Below, piece by piece: positions 23,096 to 30,776 of a DNA stretch of 64,000 bases (its first letter is position 1; the number at the start of each line of letters is the position of its first letter). Below the pieces are notes generated by a model, which was not told where the DNA came from, made no database searches, and saw nothing but the letters and a program-made list of their open reading frames with translations. This DNA comes from Tistrella mobilis (GTDB lineage Bacteria; Pseudomonadota; Alphaproteobacteria; Tistrellales; Tistrellaceae). The stretch is from assembly GCF_041468085.1 (NCBI RefSeq), contig NZ_CP121017.1, forward strand, positions 1,343,501-1,407,500, given 5' to 3'. The translations under genes were made by a program, and so were the position numbers.

Positions 23096-25087
23096 ATGCC
23101 CGGCCGCCTCGCTCTGCATCCACTTGCCCTGCATCCGCTTTGCCTTGCGCTGCTCGCCTCCGTCGCCATCCCGGCCGTGCCGGCTCGGGCGGCAGACTAC
23201 GGCGACTTCGCCTATGACACGCTCAGAACCCTGACCATCGATCATGCCGGCCGCCACAGCGGCACCGAAGCCTTCGAGGACGCGGCCGACTGGATGGCGT
23301 CGCGCTTCACCCTTGGCGGCACCACGCTGACCCGCCAGCCCTTCACCACCCGCCGTGGCCTCGCATCCCAGAACGTGATCGGCACGGTGGGCAATACCGA
23401 CCAGGGTTTCATTCTGGTCGGTGCCCATTTCGATAGCGCACCGCAGCGCGCGGGCTATACCGGTCCCGCCCTGCAGGGCGTGGACGACAATGGTTCGGGG
23501 GCGGCCGTGCTGACCGAAATCGCCGCCCATCTGGCGGGGTTGCCGGTCGAAACCGGGCTGGTCTTTAACGCCTTCGGCGCTGAGGAGACCGGGCTTGAAG
23601 GCTCCGCCTTCTATCGGCAGGAATTGGAGGCCGCGGGCGAGATCGACCGGCTGAAGGGCATGATCAACATCGACAGCCTGATCACCGGCGATTTCATGTA
23701 TGCCCATGCCGGCACCAACTATCTGACCGACCCGGCGCTGAAAACCTACTGGACCCGGATCCATGCCATCGCCGACGAGCTGGGCATCGACCTGCGCAGC
23801 AATCCCGGGCTGAACCCGCATTACCCGGTCGACACCGGCTGCTGCAGTGACGCCGGGGTGTATGAGGATCTGGACATTCCGGTGCTCTGGCTGGAGGCGA
23901 CCAATTGGGAGATCGGCGACCTGGACGGGTATACCCAGACCACCAATCCGGGTATTCCGGGCGGCGCCAGCTGGCATGACCCCGCGATCGACAATTGGGA
24001 CGTGCTGGAGGCGGCCTTCGGCCCCGATCATATTCCCGGTCGGCTGGAAGACTGGTCGCGGCTGCTGACCCGGCTGCTGGTGGAGCTGACCGATGCCGAT
24101 CTTGCGGCCTCGACGCAGTCGGGCGCCGGCTTCAGCGTCGCGATGACCGATCAGCTTGCCCGCGATCATCAGGCCTTCCAGGCGGCGGTGGATCGTGCCG
24201 TCCTGGCGCTCTTCACCCGCCGGCCCGGGCTGGGGGAGACCAGCGTCGATGTCTTCGTCGAGGGGCTGGCCCGTCCGGGCGGGTTCGACGGCGCCGCCAC
24301 GGCCGATCACGAGACCGCAGGCCGCATCGGCTTCCGCGCCGATCACCGGCTGAGCGATCTGGTGACGCTGGGTGCCGATCTGCATCTGTCGCGCGGCCGC
24401 GACGATCTGTCGGGCGGGTCGGATCTGGACCGCACCGGTGTCGCCTTGGGGCTGGGCGTGCTGGTGAATGATGGCGCGCCGGGCTGGCTCGCGGCCTCGG
24501 TGTCGGCCGGTTATGCCCGGGTGGATGGCACCCGTGCCTTCACCATGACCTCGGGGCTGGGGGTCACCATTCTCGACCAGCGCTTTGATGCGCAGACCAA
24601 TGCCCGCAGCTTCGGTGCGCGGATCGAGGGCGGCTGGGACCTGGCGCTTGGCGGCATCGCCACCGGTCCGGTGGTCGGGCTGGACTACACCCGCTATGAA
24701 CTCGACGGCTTCGCCGAGACCGGGCCCGCGCGCACGGCGCTCACCTATCCAGACCAGCGCTATTCGTCGGCGGAAGGCGAGCTGGGCTGGCGGGTGCGCG
24801 GCAGCGTCGACCTGGGCGATGCGATGACCCTGACGCCCTATGCCCGCGCGGGCTGGGTGCATGAGTTCGCCGACGGCCGGCCGGAGGCAATTCGCCTGAC
24901 CGCAGGGGATGGCTCGTCACGGCAGGTGGGGCTGGCAGAGGCCGATGACGATTTCGGCCGGGCGATGCTGGGGGCGCGGCTGTTCTTCGGCGCGACCGTC
25001 TCGACCTATGCCGAGATTGAAACCCGCTTCGGTCACGACGATGGGTCGCAGACGGCAGTGACCGCGGGCCTGGGCCTGCGCTTCTGA
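23096..25087 (+). CDS. Iap-type M28 aminopeptidase fused to an autotransporter barrel
   Basis: The 663-residue secreted protein has a signal peptide (1-32, cut likely after PARA), a zinc aminopeptidase domain (about 35-340) and a C-terminal beta-barrel (about 400-663, ending in Phe). M28 residues visible are His111 and Asp113 (AHFD), Asp130 (GVDDNGSG), Glu163-Glu164 (GAEETG) and His294 in GASWHD; the IPVLWLEATNW stretch resembles Iap, the alkaline phosphatase isozyme-converting protease. The layout matches the surface aminopeptidase AaaA of Pseudomonas. The ATG at 23096 follows CCAGGAGG. It probably trims N-terminal residues from peptides at the cell surface. Confidence 0.85.
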   Translation: MPGRLALHPLALHPLCLALLASVAIPAVPARAADYGDFAYDTLRTLTIDHAGRHSGTEAFEDAADWMASRFTLGGTTLTRQPFTTRRGLASQNVIGTVGNTDQGFILVGAHFDSAPQRAGYTGPALQGVDDNGSGAAVLTEIAAHLAGLPVETGLVFNAFGAEETGLEGSAFYRQELEAAGEIDRLKGMINIDSLITGDFMYAHAGTNYLTDPALKTYWTRIHAIADELGIDLRSNPGLNPHYPVDTGCCSDAGVYEDLDIPVLWLEATNWEIGDLDGYTQTTNPGIPGGASWHDPAIDNWDVLEAAFGPDHIPGRLEDWSRLLTRLLVELTDADLAASTQSGAGFSVAMTDQLARDHQAFQAAVDRAVLALFTRRPGLGETSVDVFVEGLARPGGFDGAATADHETAGRIGFRADHRLSDLVTLGADLHLSRGRDDLSGGSDLDRTGVALGLGVLVNDGAPGWLAASVSAGYARVDGTRAFTMTSGLGVTILDQRFDAQTNARSFGARIEGGWDLALGGIATGPVVGLDYTRYELDGFAETGPARTALTYPDQRYSSAEGELGWRVRGSVDLGDAMTLTPYARAGWVHEFADGRPEAIRLTAGDGSSRQVGLAEADDDFGRAMLGARLFFGATVSTYAEIETRFGHDDGSQTAVTAGLGLRF

Positions 25088-25127
25088 TCAGCGGGCCGGC
25101 GCCGATCTGCCCGGGGTTGGTCTGCTC

Positions 25128-25508
25128 TTACCTGAGGGCGATGACCAACCCCAGAACCACGATCGTGGTCCAGAGCGCGAGAGCGCCGACGCCCACCAGG
25201 GTGGCGTGATGGAAATAGGCATCCTGGAGCGTGGCGTTGATCAGTGCCCGGGCCTGTTCGGCCGGCAGCTTCAGCTCCGATTTCACCGCCTGCCACACCT
25301 CGGTGCGGCGATGATCCCGATGCGGGGCGCGATAGCCCTTCAGCATCAGGATGGCCCCCATCAGGGTCACGAGGATGGCGCCGGATCTGAGACTCATCAT
25401 CGGGTCATAGACCAGCGCCATCATGATGACCCAGATGGCGAACAGCGAAAAGGCACAGGCGCGGCGGACGGACACCGCCGCGGCTTGTTCGATGAGATCT
25501 GTCTGCAT
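25128..25508 (-). CDS. Hypothetical membrane protein, three hydrophobic segments
   Basis: The 126-residue protein is not recognised. Three hydrophobic segments are visible: CAFSLFAIWVIMMALVY, SGAILVTLMGAILMLKGY and GVGALALWTTIVVLGLVIAL, with a charged helix (APHRDHRRTEVWQAVKSELK) between the second and third. The start at 25508 (MQTDLIEQ) is chosen because the open frame before it is arginine-rich and uncharacteristic. It converges on the aminopeptidase gene, whose stop is 40 bases away. Confidence 0.6.
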   Translation of the reverse strand: MQTDLIEQAAAVSVRRACAFSLFAIWVIMMALVYDPMMSLRSGAILVTLMGAILMLKGYRAPHRDHRRTEVWQAVKSELKLPAEQARALINATLQDAYFHHATLVGVGALALWTTIVVLGLVIALR

Positions 25509-25818
25509 CTGAGAACGACGGGCTGAGGCCGGCTCGTTGGGGACGGGCCGACGGTGCGTTGCGGAGCGGTGACGGGCAGTGGTGCCGATGGGCTGGACCA
25601 CGAGACGCGGGAGACAGGCGGGGGCCGGAGCAGGGGCCGACCCGGCAGACGAGCTGCACCTGCTACCGAAGATGGGGCCCCGGTCCCGGTGATGCCAGTG
25701 GCAAAATTGGTGCCTTTATCCTAGCCCGCGGGGCATCCCGCTGTCATCCCCCGACACGGGGGCATATCATCACCTCAGGCGAGAAGATCATGCATATGAA
25801 AGATCTTTTCGGGAAATA
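25509..25818. other. Intergenic region, hypothetical membrane gene / yggT
   Basis: The 310 bases carry no credible gene. They hold the yggT 3' hairpin (25780-25811) and must contain the promoter of the leftward hypothetical gene, which could not be pinpointed. Confidence 0.4.
25780..25811 (-). terminator. Probable yggT terminator
   Basis: A 10-bp stem with one mismatch (CGAGAAGATC opposite GATCTTTTCG) and 12-base loop, 8 bases past the YggT-family stop codon. No strong U-tract follows on the leftward transcript. Confidence 0.45.
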
Positions 25819-26136
25819 TCACGCCGGGGCATTCAGTCGCGGCGCCAGACCCAGATTGTACATCACCAGCCAGAAGATAATCCGCAGGATCCAGAGATAG
25901 CCGGCCGCCACCAGCGGCCGCAGCCCCGGCAGCACGAAACGCGGGGTCAGCGGCGCCGTCAGCCGCAGCACCGGATCGGTGATCCGACAGAAAAAGCGCC
26001 AGATGTAGTTGGGATCGCCGGGCCGGATGAAAGCCGAGAGCAGGGCGCGCCCGATGAGGGTGTAGATCAGCAGCGACAGAACGTAATTGGGCAGGTTGTA
26101 GGTCCAGTAGGTCCAGAAGAACGGATCGAACTGCAT
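25819..26136 (-). CDS. YggT-family membrane protein
   Basis: The 105-residue protein matches the YggT family: an N-terminal span (NYVLSLLIYTLIGRALLSAF), an amphipathic part with NYIWRFFCRITDPVLRLTAPLTPRF, and a C-terminal span (WILRIIFWLVMYNLGL). The TDPVLR motif is typical. YggT proteins are linked to osmotic tolerance and membrane organisation. It is followed by a weak hairpin. The neighbouring symporter gene ends 99 bases upstream, in the same direction. Confidence 0.85.
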   Translation of the reverse strand: MQFDPFFWTYWTYNLPNYVLSLLIYTLIGRALLSAFIRPGDPNYIWRFFCRITDPVLRLTAPLTPRFVLPGLRPLVAAGYLWILRIIFWLVMYNLGLAPRLNAPA

Positions 26137-26235
26137 GGGGGGAGCGGTCTCTCAACGGCGGCGGGGGCGGGCGGACATGGCCACGGCGCCGGAAGGTTGC
26201 CCTTCCGGCGCCGCATGGGTTTGACGGGCGATCGA

Positions 26236-28002
26236 TCAGTTCTTCAGGCCCTGAGCATAGGGATTGCTTTCAGCCAGACGGGCGCTCGGCACGCGCACGA
26301 ACTCGATGAAATCCTGCATATCCTTCGACGGTTCGCGGGTCATCAGACTGACCACCCAGGTGACCAGGAAGCCGGCCGGGATGCCGAACAGGCCGGCCGA
26401 GACGTTCCGCACGCCGAACCACAGCTCCATACCGTACCACTGGGTGCCGGCCAGATAGAACAGGCAGACCCCGAGGCCGGCCAGCATGCCGGCACAGGCG
26501 CCGGCCTTGGTCGTGCGTTTCCACCACACGCCCATCACCAGTGCCGGGAACAGCCCCGAAGCGGCGATGGAGAAGGCCCAGGCGACCATGGCCAGAATGC
26601 CGGCGGGGCGGAACGAGGCGACATAGGCCGCGAGCATCGCGACCAGGATCAGCAACACCCGGGCCACGATCAGCCGGCGGGCGGCGCTCGCCTTGGGATC
26701 GATCATCTTGTAGTAGATGTCGTGGCTGAGGGCATTGGCGATGGCAAGCAGCAGGCCGTCGGCGGTGGAAAGGGCGGCAGCAAGGCCGCCGGCCGAGACC
26801 AGGCCGGCGATCACATAGGGCAGGCCGGCGATTTCCGGGGTCGCCAGCACGATCGCGTCATTGTTGATGGTGAATTCGGCAAGCTGGAGCAGTCCGTCGC
26901 CATTGGCATCCTTGATGGCGAGCAGGCCGATATCCGACCAGATCCGCACCCAGTCGGGCAGGCTGGCGATGGGCTGGCCGATGACGTTGGTATAGACCTC
27001 CAGCTTGGCGAAGGCGGCATAGGCGGGCGCGCTGAAATAGAGCAGGAAGATGAACAGCAGGCTCCAGCCCACGGATGACCGCGCCTCCCGCACGCTGGGC
27101 GTGGTGAAGAAGCGCATCAGCACATGGGGCAGGGCGGCGGTGCCGACCATCAGGCACAGCACCAGGCTGAAGAAGTTCAGCATGTCGCCGTCGCGGGCGA
27201 AGGCGGTGACATGGCCGACCGTGACCCCGAGCGTCGGCTCGATCTGCTCGATCTCCTGCAATGCATAGCCGTACATGATCTGCGGCACCGGTACCCCGGT
27301 CAGCTGCGCCGACATCAGGATGATCGGGATCAGATAGGCGATGATCAGGATGATGTACTGCGCGACCTGGGTCCAGGTGACGGCGCGCATGCCGCCCAGC
27401 ATCGAGCAGACCAGAATGCCGACGAGCCCGACGAAGATTCCGATCTCGAACGGGATGGCCAGAAAGCGCGAGGCGATGATGCCGGCACCCGTCACCTGGG
27501 CCACGACATAGGTGAAGGAACACATCATCAGCACGGCGATGCCGATCAGCCGGGGCGTGTGGCCGTCATAGCGGGTGCCGAGGAAGTCGGGCACGGTGAA
27601 CTGGCCGAATTTGCGCAGATACGGGGCGAGAAGCACCGCCACCAGCACATATCCGCCCGTCCAGCCCAGCACATAGGCGAGACCGTTATAGCCGGAAGCA
27701 TAGAGCGTGCCGGCCATGCCGATGAACGAGGCGGCGCTCATCCAGTCGGCGGCGGTGGCCATGCCGTTATAGAGAGCCGGCACCCGCCGGCCGGCAACGT
27801 AGTATTCAGAAACCTGGACCGTGCGGCTGAGCACGCCGATCATCGCATACACGCCGATCGTCACCGCGACGAAGGCATAGCCGATGATGCGGTCCGGCAC
27901 GCCCATCTGTTCCAGGATGGCGAGCATGATGGTGAAGCCGACGAAGCCGCCGGTATAGATGCCGTAGACCTTGCCCAGATTCTGGGTGAAATCGCCCTTC
28001 AT
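26236..28002 (-). CDS. Sodium:solute symporter, acetate-type large subunit (VC_2705 subfamily)
   Basis: The 588-residue protein belongs to the SSS family, with about 13 membrane segments. Family marks include AGRRVPALYNGMATAADWMSAASF in the N-terminal half and LSTADGLLLAIANALSHDIYYK in the middle. It is paired with a small DUF4212 subunit 13 bases upstream, the signature of the VC_2705 symporter subfamily, which is often annotated as cation/acetate symporter. The likely substrate is acetate or another short organic acid, inferred only from family. The two genes form one leftward operon. Confidence 0.9.
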   Translation of the reverse strand: MKGDFTQNLGKVYGIYTGGFVGFTIMLAILEQMGVPDRIIGYAFVAVTIGVYAMIGVLSRTVQVSEYYVAGRRVPALYNGMATAADWMSAASFIGMAGTLYASGYNGLAYVLGWTGGYVLVAVLLAPYLRKFGQFTVPDFLGTRYDGHTPRLIGIAVLMMCSFTYVVAQVTGAGIIASRFLAIPFEIGIFVGLVGILVCSMLGGMRAVTWTQVAQYIILIIAYLIPIILMSAQLTGVPVPQIMYGYALQEIEQIEPTLGVTVGHVTAFARDGDMLNFFSLVLCLMVGTAALPHVLMRFFTTPSVREARSSVGWSLLFIFLLYFSAPAYAAFAKLEVYTNVIGQPIASLPDWVRIWSDIGLLAIKDANGDGLLQLAEFTINNDAIVLATPEIAGLPYVIAGLVSAGGLAAALSTADGLLLAIANALSHDIYYKMIDPKASAARRLIVARVLLILVAMLAAYVASFRPAGILAMVAWAFSIAASGLFPALVMGVWWKRTTKAGACAGMLAGLGVCLFYLAGTQWYGMELWFGVRNVSAGLFGIPAGFLVTWVVSLMTREPSKDMQDFIEFVRVPSARLAESNPYAQGLKN

Positions 28003-28015
28003 GGCCCGTGCCCCT

Positions 28016-28288
28016 TCAGTCTTCGGACACGCCGAATTCGTCGTCGATCCGGTTCTGGCGCGCGACGAACCAGAAGATCAGCCAGACGAAGATGATCAGC
28101 GACCCTTGTGCGGCCATGTAGAAGCCGAGCGGGAAGCCCAGGATCCGGATCTGGTTCAGCTCCGGTGCGAAGGCGTGGATCACGAAGCCCGACAGGAACC
28201 AGATCGTGAGCACAGTCCACATCAGGCTCTTGGTTCTCTGCCAGTACTCCTGCGCCCTTTGCGGCGTCAGGCTGCGATTCTCAGACAT
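28016..28288 (-). CDS. DUF4212 symporter small subunit
   Basis: The 90-residue protein has two membrane spans (SLMWTVLTIWFLSGFVIHAF and FYMAAQGSLIIFVWLIFWFV) and a RQNRIDDEFGV tail. This is the DUF4212 pattern, the small subunit encoded with VC_2705-type sodium:solute symporters. The ATG at 28288 (MSENRSLTPQRAQEYW) is preceded by GGGGGGAG, which decides the start over a longer open frame. It precedes the large subunit in the same operon. Confidence 0.9.
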   Translation of the reverse strand: MSENRSLTPQRAQEYWQRTKSLMWTVLTIWFLSGFVIHAFAPELNQIRILGFPLGFYMAAQGSLIIFVWLIFWFVARQNRIDDEFGVSED

Positions 28289-28633
28289 GTCTCCCCCCAA
28301 AAATGCTCGACGTGGTCGCTTTGCGCGGTCTTGGCCGGCACGCGGCGGATGGCGGAACATCCTGCGGGGCCGGCTGGGCCGATGCGGCATTTCGACATGC
28401 GACGACAGGTCGCAGGCATCGGCCTGACGAAGCCCGCTGCCGGTCCGTGACGGCGCGTGGCTCCGGTGGGGGTCACCCGGAGGTTCAACCCTCGGGCGGG
28501 TGACGATCTTCTATAGATTTCCGGGCCAAACTGGTAATCTTGTCAACAACCAAGATGACGTGCCGAGGAAAACGGTGCGTTTGTCTGTAAAAGGCGATGC
28601 AACGTCGCCAAAGGCAGGAGGTCGCCCCCGCTG
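28289..28633. other. Divergent regulatory region between symporter operon and exonuclease-CBS cluster
   Basis: The 345 bases contain no credible gene. A bulged hairpin (28472-28504, GTCACCCG with CGGGTGAC) and a perfect ATCTTG-N8-CAAGAT inverted repeat (28537-28556) lie here. Either could be an operator or leader structure for one of the divergent operons; no regulator is identified. Confidence 0.4.
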
Positions 28634-29257
28634 ATGCTCCGAAGGATGATACGCCTGTGGCGCGAGACGCCGCGTGATCGCGATCGGGCTGCCCTCGACC
28701 GCTTCGTCGAGGCACAGTCCGCCTATGTGGCCCAGCGGATGACCATCGGCTATTGCGAGATCAAGGCCGGACCGCTGCGTCACAGCCTGTTCCGCGAAGC
28801 CGGATTTCAGGTCCTGCTGGAACGGTCGCGGTGGGAGGCCTTCGCCGCCGTACGCGCCGATATGGCGGTGGCCGTCCGCGACCGGCTGCGGCCTCATGCC
28901 GACCAGCCTGCCGCCATCGAGGCGGCGCTGGTCGAAGACTTCGCCGCCTCGATGGCGGCAGCCCCGCATTTTACCGACCGGCCCGATGGCTTTGTGGCCG
29001 AGGTCGAGGCGCTGGCGGCCCGTCTGGCACGCGGCCGGGTGGCGGATCCGCAGCCCCCCGCCCGGATCTTCGCCCTGGGCGGCGACCGGGTTTTCGACTG
29101 TCTGCCGATTCATCCCAGCCTGCGCGGCCACGAACGGGAGATGATCGTGAACGGGGTGTGCTTCCATGCCGTCGGGGCGCTGGCCAAGGCGGATCTTCGC
29201 TTCGACTGGCCGGCGCTTGCCGCCGATCTGGCTGCCGGTGCCCGTGTTGCCGCGTGA
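28634..29257 (+). CDS. Conserved hypothetical protein of the symporter/DUF294 cluster
   Basis: The 207-residue protein is not assigned to a named family. It is rich in Ala, Arg and Asp, mostly helical, without signal peptide or membrane span. Notable stretches are AQRMTIGYCEIKAG near residue 33, FREAGFQVLLERSRWEAFAAV and the C-terminal ALAKADLRFDWPALAADL. GGAGG precedes the ATG. It leads an operon with a membrane-anchored exonuclease-like protein and a CBS/DUF294 protein, which often accompany acetate-type symporters, so a regulatory or quality-control role linked to the transporter is possible. Confidence 0.6.
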   Translation: MLRRMIRLWRETPRDRDRAALDRFVEAQSAYVAQRMTIGYCEIKAGPLRHSLFREAGFQVLLERSRWEAFAAVRADMAVAVRDRLRPHADQPAAIEAALVEDFAASMAAAPHFTDRPDGFVAEVEALAARLARGRVADPQPPARIFALGGDRVFDCLPIHPSLRGHEREMIVNGVCFHAVGALAKADLRFDWPALAADLAAGARVAA

Positions 29258-29285
29258 CGGGCCGCCGCGTGAGGAAAACCGGCCG

Positions 29286-30632
29286 GTGCTGATCGCCGCC
29301 GGGCTGCTGACGGCGGGCGGGCTGGCCGGTGCCGGCTGGGCGGGGCTGACCGCAGGTGCCGCCCCCCTGCCGCTGGGCCTGGCACTGTTCGCCGGGGCCT
29401 GCGGGCTTGGCCTCGCCGCCTGGGTCACACAAGCCGCCGCCCGCACCGGCGGGCGGCTGCGCGGTGATCTCGCCCAGGCGCTGAGGGCGGCCACCGATCC
29501 CGATCTGCCGTTGCCGGGTTTCGAGGCCGGCGACCTGCCGGGCACGGACGCCCGGCTGGTGGCGCTGGCACGTGCGCTTGCCGAAACCGCGCGTGCCGCC
29601 GGTGGCCGCGGCGATGCCAGACTGGCCGCCCTGATCTCGGCCCTGCCCGTCCCGCTGATGGGGGTGGGGCCCACAGGGCTGGTCACCCTGGTCAACCCGG
29701 CGATGGCGGCGCTGATCGGGGCGGTGACGCCCGGCACATCGGTCTATGCGGCTCTCGCACGCGAAAGCCTGGCGCCGCTGCTCGCCGCCCCAGGCGGCGA
29801 TATGCGGCGTACGGCGGTTCACCATGTCGATGGCCGGCTGCTGGACCTCACGGCGGTGCAGCTGCCCGTGCGGGCGGCAACGGCCGGTTGGCTGATCTTT
29901 GCCGACCCGCCCGTGGCGGGGATGTCGGTCCTGCCCGCGGCCGATCTGCCGATGGCGCTGGCGCTTCACGACCTTGCCCCCGATCTGCCGCCGGCCGACG
30001 ACGCCACGCCGCTCGACCGGCTGCCGCTGCTGTCGCTGGATCTGGAGACCACGGGGCTTGAAGTTACGACCGACCGGATGGTCTCGGCCGGCGCGGTCTG
30101 CATGGTGGGCGGCCGGCTGTTCCTGGCCGATGTGCTCGACATGCTGGTCGATCCGGGCATTCCGATCCCGGCAGCTGCCACCCGCATCCACGGCATCGAT
30201 CGGGCGATGCTCCAGGGTGCGCCGCCGCCCTCTGTGGCGGTCGACAGGCTGACGGCCCTGGCGGCCGGGCGGGTGGTGGTGGGCCACAATATCGGCTTCG
30301 ATCTGGCGGTGCTGCGTGCCGAGGCGGCGCGGACGGGGCATCCGGTCCCCGGCTGGCTGGCGCCTGGGGGGCTCGTACTCGACACCCTGCGCCTGGCGGC
30401 GCGGCTTGATCCCGACCGGCCGGAACTTGATCTGGAGGCCATCGCCAGCCGTTACGGCATCGCCGTCTCGGGGCGCCACACGGCCCTGGGCGATGCCCTG
30501 CTCACCGGGCGGGTGTTTGCCGCGATGATCCCGCGCCTGGCCGAGATGGGGGTGCATGATCTGGGCGGCGCCCGGCGCTTTGCGGATGGGGCAGGGGCCG
30601 TGGCTGCGGCGCAGCGTCGCGCGGGTTGGTGA
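29286..30632 (+). CDS. Membrane-anchored DnaQ-like 3'-5' exonuclease domain protein
   Basis: The 448-residue protein has two N-terminal hydrophobic segments (about 2-24 and 29-50), a poorly conserved PAS-like middle (about 120-210) and a C-terminal DEDD exonuclease domain. Motifs are DLE at 252-254 (SLDLETTGLE), HNIGFDLAVL (Exo II) and RHTALGDALLTG (Exo III, DEDDh type). A GTG start at 29286 is preferred because GAGGA precedes it; in-frame GTGs at 29238 and 29244 overlap the upstream gene. The pairing with a CBS/DUF294 gene next to an SSS symporter is a recurring arrangement. The substrate is unknown. Confidence 0.78.
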   Translation: MLIAAGLLTAGGLAGAGWAGLTAGAAPLPLGLALFAGACGLGLAAWVTQAAARTGGRLRGDLAQALRAATDPDLPLPGFEAGDLPGTDARLVALARALAETARAAGGRGDARLAALISALPVPLMGVGPTGLVTLVNPAMAALIGAVTPGTSVYAALARESLAPLLAAPGGDMRRTAVHHVDGRLLDLTAVQLPVRAATAGWLIFADPPVAGMSVLPAADLPMALALHDLAPDLPPADDATPLDRLPLLSLDLETTGLEVTTDRMVSAGAVCMVGGRLFLADVLDMLVDPGIPIPAAATRIHGIDRAMLQGAPPPSVAVDRLTALAAGRVVVGHNIGFDLAVLRAEAARTGHPVPGWLAPGGLVLDTLRLAARLDPDRPELDLEAIASRYGIAVSGRHTALGDALLTGRVFAAMIPRLAEMGVHDLGGARRFADGAGAVAAAQRRAGW

Positions 30633-30702
30633 GTCGCGCGGGTTGGTGAGCCTCGCGGGTTGGTGAGTCGCGCGGGTTGGTGAGCCTCGCGGGCTGGTGA
30701 TT
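30618..30702 (+). repeat. Five tandem 17-bp repeats at the exonuclease gene end
   Basis: Five 17-base copies alternate between two forms, CGCGCGGGTTGGTGAGT or -C and CTCGCGGGTTGGTGAGT, with a slightly divergent last copy. The first copy covers the final codons and the TGA stop of the exonuclease-like gene; the others run into the gap, each recreating TGGTGA. The array is 85 bp. Confidence 0.85.
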
Positions 30703-30776
30703 GGCGGCGTGGCATGGAATGATCGTGGCGCACATGATTGCACCCGCCTCACGATCCCAGAGGGGAGCCCGTCCCG

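Noticed and set aside
23096-25087. M28 domain judged inactive for lack of the usual late SDH histidine
   Set aside because: The protein is of the Iap type, where a His in a later WHD motif (His294) can take that role, so loss of activity cannot be claimed.
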